Of a stretch of DNA of 41,534 nucleotides, positions 34,319-41,534 are shown in pieces. Made by a program: the position numbers and the translations under genes. The notes beneath the pieces are model-generated. The model ran no database searches. It worked only from the letters and a program-made list of their open reading frames with translations, and was not told the DNA's origin. Position 1 is the stretch's first letter, and each line of letters begins with the position of its first letter. Origin of the DNA: a bacterium BMS3Bbin03 (lineage in GTDB: Bacteria > Zhuqueibacterota > JdFR-76 > BMS3Abin05). The stretch is from the NCBI GenBank assembly GCA_002898015.1, contig BDTM01000146.1, positions 1 through 41,534 on the forward strand, written 5' to 3'.

Positions 34319-36372
34319 TCAGCGTTCTCTTTCGGCCTCGGCCCTAAAATTTTAAGAATTTCTTTATACGTGATAACTTCCTGCTTAAGCAGCGTCTGGG
34401 CCATTTTTTCCAGTTTATCCTGATGTGCCTGAAGAAACCGTTTGTCCTCTTCATAACAGTTTTTGATGATTTTTAGCGTCTCTTCATCGATTATTCTTTC
34501 GATCTCCTCCGATCGCCGTGCGGTAAAGGGGCCCTGTCCCATAAAACCGCCCTGATTCTGATCGACCAGAGAAATATTGGGAATCCGTTTGCTCATCCCA
34601 TATACGGTGATCATCTCCTGTGCAATTTTCGTGGCGCGTTCCAGATCATTGGAAGCCCCTGTTGATATCTCTTTAAACCTGACTTCCTCACCCGCACGCC
34701 CCCCCAACAGACCTTTTATTTTACCGAGCAATTCAGAATAAGACATTAAGTACCGGTCTTCTAAAGGGGTCTGGAGGGTGTAGCCGAGTGCGCTAATTCC
34801 CCTCGGCACAATGGAGACTTTCTGAACCGGATCCGCTCCCGGTGTAAAATGCCCGATGATGGCATGCCCGGATTCATGATACGCCACAATCCGGCGTTCC
34901 TTTTCATTAATAAGCTTATTCTTCTTTTCCAATCCGGCAATCATGCGCTCAATTGCATTTTCAAAATCCACCATTTCTATTTTATCGCTGTCTCTTCGGG
35001 AGGCTAACAGAGCCGCTTCATTGCTCACATTTGCAATTTCCGCACCGGCAAAGCCGGGCGTTTCGGCAGCCAATTTGCGGAGATCCACATCCTCACTAAG
35101 CGTGAGTTTGCGCACATGTATTTTAAAAATGGCTTCCCGCCCGTTTAAATCGGGCCGGTCGACCAATACCTGACGATCAAATCGACCCGGGCGAAGCAGC
35201 GCCGGATCCAGCACTTCCGGGCGGTTGGTGGCCCCCATGATGATGACCCCGATCTGGGCATCAAACCCATCCATTTCAACCAGCAACTGATTGAGTGTAT
35301 TCTCCCGTTCATCGTATCCGCCGCTCATCGGCTGGTTGCCGGCCCTCTTTTTCCCAATGGCATCCAGCTCATCGATAAAAATAATACACGGGGCTTTTAA
35401 TTGGGCTTCTTTAAATAAATCGCGCACGCGGGCGGCGCCGACACCCACAAACATTTCCACAAAATCCGAACCGCTTAAACTAAAAAAAGGAACGCTCGCT
35501 TCACCGGCAACCGCCCTCGCCAGAAGCGTCTTTCCCGTTCCCGGAGGGCCGACCAGAAGGACGCCCTTCGGCAATTTTGCACCGAGACGCGTGTATTTCT
35601 TCGGCTCTTTCAAATAATCGACAACCTCTTTGACCTCCTCAACCGCCTCATCGATTCCCGCCACATCCTCGAAAGTCACTTTTTTGCTGGCGTCGACCTG
35701 ATAAATTTTAGCCTTGCTCTTGCCGACATTGAGCATGCCGGCCCCCGGTTTCATCTTTGCAAAAAGAAAAACCCATATCAGGAAAAGTATCCCCAACGGA
35801 ATAATCCAATTAAAAAAGAAATTCTTCAGCCAATTCGATTCCAGTTTCCCCCGGTAATCCACGCCGTGCGACTGCAAATCCTGAAGCAACCGGTTGTCTT
35901 TTAACCGGACGACCGTAAATTCCCTTTTTTGCAGTTCTTTGTTGCGCTTCTCCATTTTACCGAATTTCAAGCGCCAGGGCGTTTCCTTGTGGGGCGCAAT
36001 AATTTTCTTGCTCGCTTCGGCTTTTGGGGGCGCTGCCGCTATTTTCTTTTTAGCCGCACTGGTTTTTGAAGGCACAAGGGTTTTCTTTTTGGCTGCACTG
36101 GTTTTCGAAGGCGTAAGGGCTTTCTTTTTGGCTGCACTCGTTTTTGAAGGTGATTTCACCTGCTTTGTGCTTTTTTTCTTTTTCAAAACCCCATAAATTT
36201 TTGTCGGTTCAATCACAACACTTGCCACTTCATCTTTTGCAACCAAATCTCGAAATTTGCTGTATGAAATTTCCTTTATCTTGGGGGTTGAAAATAGAAA
36301 ATAATCCAATATCATAATGGATAAAAAAACGAAGGCATAATACCAGATCGAAAATTTTTTATGTTTTTCCAT
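34315..36372 (-). CDS. ftsH: FtsH ATP-dependent zinc metalloprotease
   Basis: A 685-residue membrane AAA protease. Span 1 is about residues 9-27 and span 2 about 186-206; Walker A GPPGTGKT at 275-282, Walker [10 protein letters not shown], second region of homology [18 protein letters not shown], and zinc motif HESGH. Between the spans, the usual extracytoplasmic domain ([18 protein letters not shown]... to KNFFFNW) is split by a Lys/Ala/Ser-rich insert of about 75 residues containing three [10 protein letters not shown] units with a 13-residue period at 75-84, 88-97 and 101-110 plus a degenerate fourth. It degrades misfolded membrane proteins and regulators. First gene of ftsH-SAM hydrolase-M50. 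Confidence 0.97.
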   Translation of the reverse strand: MEKHKKFSIWYYAFVFLSIMILDYFLFSTPKIKEISYSKFRDLVAKDEVASVVIEPTKIYGVLKKKKSTKQVKSPSKTSAAKKKALTPSKTSAAKKKTLVPSKTSAAKKKIAAAPPKAEASKKIIAPHKETPWRLKFGKMEKRNKELQKREFTVVRLKDNRLLQDLQSHGVDYRGKLESNWLKNFFFNWIIPLGILFLIWVFLFAKMKPGAGMLNVGKSKAKIYQVDASKKVTFEDVAGIDEAVEEVKEVVDYLKEPKKYTRLGAKLPKGVLLVGPPGTGKTLLARAVAGEASVPFFSLSGSDFVEMFVGVGAARVRDLFKEAQLKAPCIIFIDELDAIGKKRAGNQPMSGGYDERENTLNQLLVEMDGFDAQIGVIIMGATNRPEVLDPALLRPGRFDRQVLVDRPDLNGREAIFKIHVRKLTLSEDVDLRKLAAETPGFAGAEIANVSNEAALLASRRDSDKIEMVDFENAIERMIAGLEKKNKLINEKERRIVAYHESGHAIIGHFTPGADPVQKVSIVPRGISALGYTLQTPLEDRYLMSYSELLGKIKGLLGGRAGEEVRFKEISTGASNDLERATKIAQEMITVYGMSKRIPNISLVDQNQGGFMGQGPFTARRSEEIERIIDEETLKIIKNCYEEDKRFLQAHQDKLEKMAQTLLKQEVITYKEILKILGPRPKENAE
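36001..36150 (-). repeat. 39-base tandem repeats inside ftsH
   Basis: Three near-identical 39-base units (36150-36034) followed by a degenerate fourth encode the [10 protein letters not shown] array. The sequence differences between units are mostly at the two or three codons joining them, which suggests recent slippage-type expansion with the reading frame preserved. Confidence 0.8.
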
Positions 36373-36589
36373 AGGCTTCCTCTATCGTTTTGTTAATTCC
36401 GGCAGTAAAGACGGCGTCATCTTATTTTTAGCCGTATCGGAACACAGTTATTTAACTTAATAAATTATGGGCATTAAAATCAATTAAAAAATGAAGCAGC
36501 AGCAAGAATGGATTTGGCGAAAAGGCCGGAAATATTGAATCCGTGATTTCGGCGTGCGATACCGGTGTCACCTGCGGAATACAACCCCC

Positions 36590-37984
36590 CTAACTCGGAA
36601 TTTCAATTCCATTTTCTCTGAATTCTTTCAATTTGTTGCGAAGCGTTCGGACGCTGATTCCCAATTCCACCGCCGCACGCGTACGATTACCCCCGGTTTC
36701 ATTTAGCACTTCCAGGATTTTTCTGCGCTCAATTTCTCTCAAGTTTTTTGTATTTCCTTCCCAGGCGTTATTGCCCCCCTGCCAGTCTTTTTCAAAAGCA
36801 TTAAAGGTTAAAAAATGCTGCAGTTTTAAAACCTGCTCTTTAGAGATGACACTCGCGCGTTCAATCGTATTTTCCAATTCACGTACATTCCCCGGCCAGT
36901 TGTATTTCATTAAAAATTCCAGAGCCTCTTTATCGATACCGGTGATATTTTTGTGATTATCTTTCGCATATTTTTGAATAAAATGTTCAACCAATAAGGG
37001 AATGTCTTCTTTACGTTCCCGCAAGGTCGGGAGCTCGATCGGCACCACATTTAACCGATAATACAAATCTTCCCGAAAATTCCCCTGCCGAACTTCCTCT
37101 TTCAAATCACGATTTGTGGTGGCGACTATTCGAACATCCACCTGAAACGTTTCCGGATTTCCCACTTTTTCGAATTCCTTTTCCTGAAGGACACGCAGAA
37201 GTTTTACCTGGAGGGACAGACTCATTTCGCTGATCTCATCCAGCAAAAGTGTGCCGCTGTCTGCCAACTCGAAACGCCCTTTTGCCGCACGAATGGCCCC
37301 CGTAAAAGCCCCTTTTTCGTGCCCGAACAATTCACTCTCAATCAACCCGTCCGGCAGGGCGGCGCAGTTTGTCTTCACAAAGGGCTTGTCTCTTCGATCA
37401 CTATTGTAATGAATCGCTTTTGCAATGAGTTCTTTTCCCGTTCCGCTCGCCCCCTGAATCAGGACGGTGGCTTTGCTTCGTGCCACCATTTCAACAATTT
37501 CAAAAATCCTTTTCATCTTCTCGCTTCTGCCGATAATACTCGCAAATCCGAATTGCCGGTTGATTTCATCTTTGAGATATGTATTTTCGTATTCAAGTTC
37601 CTTGAATTTAAAGAACTTACTAACAACCATCTCAATTTGATCAATATTTAAAGGTTTGGTAATAAAATCGAATGCCCCGTGCTTCATTGCCTGCACGGCC
37701 AGTTGTACGGTGCCGTAGGCCGTAATCAGAATAATGCCGATGCCCGGATCGATCGTTTTGGCTTCTTTAAGCAGTTCCATTCCGCTGACATCCGGCATAC
37801 GAATATCGGAGATGACTAACTGATAAGGTTTCTCTTTAATTTTTTTAAGCGCTTCTTTTCCATTTTCGGCCAGCTCCACTTTATATGGATTCCGTCTTTC
37901 AAGCGCTTCCAGTAAAAATTCCTGCATTAAAGGTTCATCATCAACAATTAGAATCTTCTTTTTCATCTTCTCTTGCCTCATCAT
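36590..37984 (-). CDS. NtrC-family sigma-54 response regulator
   Basis: A 464-residue regulator: receiver (about 9-125, Asp60 in LVISDIRMPD), AAA+ domain with GASGTGKE and the sigma-54 contact loop ELFGHEKGAFTGA, GTLLLDEISEM and the C-terminal Fis-type helix-turn-helix GGNRTRAAVELGISVRTLRN. It activates sigma-54 promoters. Its ATG overlaps the kinase stop (ATGATGA); an ATG six codons in (MKKKILIVDDE) is an alternative. With the kinase and fapA it resembles FlgS/FlgR-type control of flagellar genes, but targets are not in view. Confidence 0.93.
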   Translation of the reverse strand: MMRQEKMKKKILIVDDEPLMQEFLLEALERRNPYKVELAENGKEALKKIKEKPYQLVISDIRMPDVSGMELLKEAKTIDPGIGIILITAYGTVQLAVQAMKHGAFDFITKPLNIDQIEMVVSKFFKFKELEYENTYLKDEINRQFGFASIIGRSEKMKRIFEIVEMVARSKATVLIQGASGTGKELIAKAIHYNSDRRDKPFVKTNCAALPDGLIESELFGHEKGAFTGAIRAAKGRFELADSGTLLLDEISEMSLSLQVKLLRVLQEKEFEKVGNPETFQVDVRIVATTNRDLKEEVRQGNFREDLYYRLNVVPIELPTLRERKEDIPLLVEHFIQKYAKDNHKNITGIDKEALEFLMKYNWPGNVRELENTIERASVISKEQVLKLQHFLTFNAFEKDWQGGNNAWEGNTKNLREIERRKILEVLNETGGNRTRAAVELGISVRTLRNKLKEFRENGIEIPS

Positions 37985-39231
37985 TTAATTGGAAATTCCA
38001 GTGTGACCCGCGTGCCTTTATCCGGATAGCTGCGAAGTGTGATCGATCCCCTGTGAAGATTAACAATCTTCCGCACGATTGCCAGGCCCAGCCCGGCACC
38101 TTTCGGCTTTGTTGAGACAAAAGGGAAAAAAAGCTTTTCGCTGATGTCCCCGGACATGCCTACACCGGAATCAATTATAATAATGCGAAACGTGTTGTGA
38201 CGTGTCTTCTGGAGATGAATGGAAAGCGTGCCGCCGTCCGGCATTGCCTGTATCCCGTTTTTAAGCAAATGAATCAACATTTGCTGAAAAAGCTGCGGGT
38301 CTAATTGCGCCTCAATTTTATATCTGGGAAATCTGGTTTGGATCCGGATGTCCACTTCAGTTTGCTGCAGCTCGGAAAGCAAAAATTCGAGCACGTCATT
38401 AATCACCCATTTGATGGGGACCTTCCGCGTCTGCGGTTGAATTTCACGACTGACAAAAAGAAGATTGCCGATGATTTTATCTAATTTCCCGACCCCCTCG
38501 ATAATTTTTTTCACCAGCCGCTGTCTGGGATCTTCCGGAGCCAGATCGCGCTCCAATAGAGCCGCAAAACCTCCGATTGCGCCCAACGGATTTCTGATTT
38601 CGTGTGTGACGTTGGCGGCCATCTCCCCCAAAGCCGACATGGTACGCGTGTGCTGAATCTCTTTCTGAAGTTTTCGAATCTCTGTTAAATCTTCAAACAA
38701 CTCAACCGCTCCCAGGATTTCACCCCGGTCCCCCTTTATCAGAGAGATGCTGAATTTAATCGGAACCACTTCATTATTTTGATTTCGAATCTCTTTTTCA
38801 TCGTTCTGAATGTTTTTGTTGGCGTTCAGAACGGCATAAGGAGATTTTTCAAGGGAGAGGGTGTCCCCGAAAATATCCAGATAGTTTTTGCCGACGGCTT
38901 TCGAGGATTGGATACCGGTAATTTGCTCGGCCGCCCGGTTAAAAATGGTGACCTTTCCTTCGGTATTTGTACAAATCACGCCGGCACTCACCTCCTCCAA
39001 AATACTCGCCTGGTAGTTTTTAAGCCGCTTCACTTCCGTTAAACTCGCCAAAAGATCCTTATTCTTCCGATCCAATTCAAGATCCAACTCGGCCGCCCGT
39101 TTCTCTAATTTGTGGTACGCCAGTTTAAATTCATCGGTGGCTTTGTTAAAATATTCAAATACTTGAATGAGGTTATGAATTTGTGAGGCATCTTTCGATG
39201 CGATCTCATTTGGAATAATTGACTTTGCCAT
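37981..39231 (-). CDS. Soluble PAS-domain histidine kinase
   Basis: About 416 residues with no membrane span: an N-terminal helical/coiled-coil region (to about 85), a PAS domain (VSAGVICTNTEGKVTIFNRA), a HisKA with phospho-acceptor in VTHEIRNPLGAIGGF, and an ATPase with NGIQAMPDGG, DSGVGM and GAGLGLAIV. The cytosolic layout fits FlgS- or AtoS-like kinases. The frame extends to 39273, but TGAGGA right before the ATG at 39231 and a 7-base gap to fapA favour this start. Translationally linked to the NtrC-type regulator by overlap. Confidence 0.92.
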   Translation of the reverse strand: MAKSIIPNEIASKDASQIHNLIQVFEYFNKATDEFKLAYHKLEKRAAELDLELDRKNKDLLASLTEVKRLKNYQASILEEVSAGVICTNTEGKVTIFNRAAEQITGIQSSKAVGKNYLDIFGDTLSLEKSPYAVLNANKNIQNDEKEIRNQNNEVVPIKFSISLIKGDRGEILGAVELFEDLTEIRKLQKEIQHTRTMSALGEMAANVTHEIRNPLGAIGGFAALLERDLAPEDPRQRLVKKIIEGVGKLDKIIGNLLFVSREIQPQTRKVPIKWVINDVLEFLLSELQQTEVDIRIQTRFPRYKIEAQLDPQLFQQMLIHLLKNGIQAMPDGGTLSIHLQKTRHNTFRIIIIDSGVGMSGDISEKLFFPFVSTKPKGAGLGLAIVRKIVNLHRGSITLRSYPDKGTRVTLEFPIK

Positions 39232-39238
39232 ATTTTCC

Positions 39239-40858
39239 TCAAAATTGATTTTCAGAATGAATGCCCGTTTCATCCAGTTTAAAGGTCACTCTTCTGATTT
39301 GTTTTTGGATGGTCTGTTCAAAGCTGTTGATACCAATCACGACACCCGGGAACACAAAATTTCGTGCTTCGATGTAGGGCTCCTCCAGACGAATATCGTT
39401 GTTTTCACCCAACAATACTTTTGTTTTTTCATGAAGATTTTGAACATCCAGGTTTAGCGATTGAATTTCTTTTAACAGATTCTCCAACTCCAATTCTTTC
39501 TCATCGGTCAGTTTGACCAGGCGTTTTTCCAACATTTTTAAAAAATCGACTTTCTTTTGAAGTGTATGGATTTTTCTCACGATTTTCTTCTCTTCGTCTT
39601 TTGCAGACAAAATTTCAATCAGGATATTGGGATCCACGTCATTCCCGATCCGCACCTCTGTGTGTTGATTATTGGGCGATCCGATTTCTCTGGCAATGAC
39701 GGAGACACCGCCCATCACATTCCCGCCGATAATGTTCCCCTTGGGAACCCGAATTTCTCCGTTCGCTTTCACTGCACAATTGATGATATACCGGTTGACC
39801 TCGATATCGCCTCCGCATTGAACGTACGCCTCCTGAACAAAATCCGCCTGGAAAAGCTGTCTGGCATATAATTTTGCCTTGTGCTTTCCGAAAATACCGC
39901 CCTCTATTTCGATTTTGCCCTTCCTTGAAATGACTTCTGCGCCGTCCACATTGCCGCGAATCCGGATATTACCGTCCGTCGTAATCTTAAAGCCGGTTTT
40001 TACATCGCCAAAAACAAGGACGTCGCCCGTGTAGTCAATGTCACCGGTTGAAAAATCCACATTTTTCCGAACGACAAACACGTTTTCGACATTTAACAAA
40101 TTCTGCAGAAAAAAAATGTGGCCCCCCATTTTAGCATAAAGATTATGTTTATCGTCTGAAATGTATGTATTCAGACCGCGCGGCAGTGCCTTGTCTTTCC
40201 CCTGTACGGCTTCCAACACAGTCCCGTAAACCGAAATGCCGGAGGCGCCTTTGGTGGCCGGAATTTTTTCCGCCAAGTGTTGATCCTTTTCGACGATCTT
40301 GATGAGGTTTATCTGGTGAAAATCGACACTTCCATCCGGCAGAATCAGCGGTTTTCTGCTGATATTGGTATCAATTTTAAAAACGACTTCAGCATTTTTT
40401 CCATGAATCGGCGGCTTGCCTTTTGCAATCGGCAGATTTATGACATTTTTTTGCTCTTTAATAATCCGTTCAATTAATTTATCATCAATTCCGTAACGAA
40501 TATTGGCTTCCATTAATTTGAAATGAATATCAAAAACCGTAATCTTCTGGTTTTCCTCCCGCGGAAATCGAATGGATAAGTAGGTCGTTAATTTGTCATC
40601 GTCGATGCGTATGTGGATAAATTTATCTTTTATCCGGTTATATCGCTCAAAATAATCCCCCACTTTTGTGGGAATACCATCCGCTTTGGCGACAACCCTG
40701 TAGATCACATCCAGATTTGCATTAACAACTCCCCGCCTCACAAGCGCCCGGCGAACATCCTCAAATTTGATTCGCCCTTTCAATTCCCGCGGCACGGTCA
40801 TATAAATACCGTCCCGCTTCTGGCGCAGATTCAATCGTTCAAGTAAATCGTAAATCAT
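39239..40858 (-). CDS. fapA: FapA-like DUF342 protein
   Basis: A 539-residue protein: N-terminal alpha/beta region, a central right-handed beta-helix-like stretch (DIDYTGDVLVFGDVKTGF, GNIRIRGNVDGAEV, KGKIEIEGGIFG, GGDIEVNRYI, PKGNIIGGNVMGG) and a C-terminal coiled coil (about 425-485). This is the FapA/DUF342 layout; in Vibrio FapA affects polar flagellar function and placement. It heads the fapA-kinase-regulator run, hinting at a motility or envelope-organisation locus to the right of the window. GAAGGGA precedes the ATG. Confidence 0.85.
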   Translation of the reverse strand: MIYDLLERLNLRQKRDGIYMTVPRELKGRIKFEDVRRALVRRGVVNANLDVIYRVVAKADGIPTKVGDYFERYNRIKDKFIHIRIDDDKLTTYLSIRFPREENQKITVFDIHFKLMEANIRYGIDDKLIERIIKEQKNVINLPIAKGKPPIHGKNAEVVFKIDTNISRKPLILPDGSVDFHQINLIKIVEKDQHLAEKIPATKGASGISVYGTVLEAVQGKDKALPRGLNTYISDDKHNLYAKMGGHIFFLQNLLNVENVFVVRKNVDFSTGDIDYTGDVLVFGDVKTGFKITTDGNIRIRGNVDGAEVISRKGKIEIEGGIFGKHKAKLYARQLFQADFVQEAYVQCGGDIEVNRYIINCAVKANGEIRVPKGNIIGGNVMGGVSVIAREIGSPNNQHTEVRIGNDVDPNILIEILSAKDEEKKIVRKIHTLQKKVDFLKMLEKRLVKLTDEKELELENLLKEIQSLNLDVQNLHEKTKVLLGENNDIRLEEPYIEARNFVFPGVVIGINSFEQTIQKQIRRVTFKLDETGIHSENQF

Positions 40859-41073
40859 AAATGCTTCCCTTCTACTGCCGTTATCCCTCTCTGAATTGGC
40901 AAATATTATACCGATTTCAGAGCAAAATGGACTAATTTAAATACAAGGGATTAGACAAATAGGTAATTTTAGCCGGATGGGAAATAATTGCCCTTTTTTG
41001 ACCAGAGTGGTAAGAAATCGTTCACTTTAGGGCGGTAATTTTTTCCGCCAGGACGTCAAAGCGATAAAAGTTA

Positions 41074-41338
41074 CGTGGCAAGTCAATAATAATTTCTTTC
41101 TTCTAAAATAAAAACCGCAAGAATCAGCATCCCCAAAATTGAATTTCTTGTTTTTTAGAAATTGCCCGTCCTTTTTTGACTTGCCCCGATTTTTTAATCC
41201 TCGGTCACTGAGCCTGTCGAAGTGACCAAATTACGTTTTAGCACAAAAAAGGCATTTTTTAACCCCTCAATTCATTGGGCTGAAGCCCTGATTTTTTTGA
41301 CCTTCCCTGTCCACGCGCTGAAGCTCGTGGCAAGTCAA
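41074..41338. repeat. Repeat-rich geneless right end
   Basis: CGTGGCAAGTCAA occurs at 41074-41086 and 41326-41338, with its core inverted (GACTTGCC) near 41178. GGTCACT and AGTGACC bracket a dispersed-repeat-like core at 41203-41227. GGGC-TGAA-GCCC at 41277-41288 and CCACG...CGTGG at 41311-41330 share the TGAAGC centre. The rest of 40859-41534 is AT-rich with no gene I can support. Confidence 0.5.
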
Positions 41339-41534
41339 AATTTTTTGCATCCATTTTTTTAGCAAAATCTTCAAAACCACCGCTTTTAAAATATGCCTTC
41401 TTTGCCTTTTAGCCTGAATTATTCTCTCGCAAAGCGCGCAAAGATCGCAACATATTGAAAAATAAAAATCTAAATAGTACTGTGTAACGGAGACCAAAAA
41501 ACAATGTTCTCTTCAGGAAAAACCATCACTCATT

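Noticed and set aside
36373..36589. Sigma-54 promoter sought near the NtrC-family regulator and ftsH
   Set aside because: No GG-N10-GC pattern with good flanking match was seen here or ahead of fapA.
41267..41497. 76-codon minus-strand frame at the right end
   Set aside because: It runs through palindromic repeats, has no ribosome-binding site, and its translation looks like random Cys/Lys/Arg-rich sequence.

Overview
The window reads as chromosomal DNA of a Gram-negative bacterium. It encodes an outer-membrane porin ending in Phe, signal peptides, an FtsH / site-2-protease set, sigma-54-type enhancer-binding regulation and a FapA protein. The mix (archaeal-like asparaginyl-tRNA synthetase, prkA-yeaH-spoVR, DUF4416, SAM hydrolase) would fit a member of the FCB assemblage such as Calditrichota/KSB1-like bacteria, but that is inference and no rRNA gene is present. 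Nearly all genes lie on the minus strand; only a tRNA-Leu(CAA) and the radical-SAM gene behind it are on the plus strand.

Layout: (1) 470-1828, a Na+/alanine-type symporter. (2) 2243-13800, a visibly more AT-rich block devoted to acetate: acs, satP and a porin; a LytS/LytT-type two-component pair; and acuC (deacetylase), acuB (CBS-ACT) and a Pat-type protein acetyltransferase. Acetate entry, activation to acetyl-CoA, sensing, and reversible acetylation control of Acs are thus encoded side by side. The block is bracketed by a 79-base direct repeat (1934-2012 and 13887-13965). Just inside its right edge lies the relic 3' end of a second acs gene. (3) 13955-19321, the prkA-yeaH-spoVR stress operon plus a fourth gene of unknown function, ending in a terminator that contains the last stop codon. 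(4) 19956-26140, a housekeeping operon: DUF4416, purM, gpsA, a tandem universal stress protein, asnS, a LOG-like protein, acyP and apt. (5) 26153-27303 (+), a promoter, tRNA-Leu, terminator and PflX-like radical SAM protein. (6) 27338-31708, trmO, groES with a CIRCE operator, a NUDIX hydrolase, gamma-glutamyltransferase and a PfkB sugar kinase. (7) 31709-32601, an 893-base palindrome-rich gene desert. (8) 32602-36372, ftsH, SAM hydroxide adenosyltransferase and an M50 protease with overlapping genes. (9) 36590-40858, fapA, a soluble PAS histidine kinase and an NtrC-family regulator. (10) 40859-41534, no supported gene, small palindromic repeats.

The most interesting items are the compact acetate import/activation/acetylation module and its recombination scars, the N-terminal-GNAT acetyltransferase that keeps a histidine in its synthetase half, a Lys-rich 13-residue tandem repeat inserted in the extracytoplasmic part of FtsH, the unknown fourth gene of the prkA operon, and the palindrome arrays.
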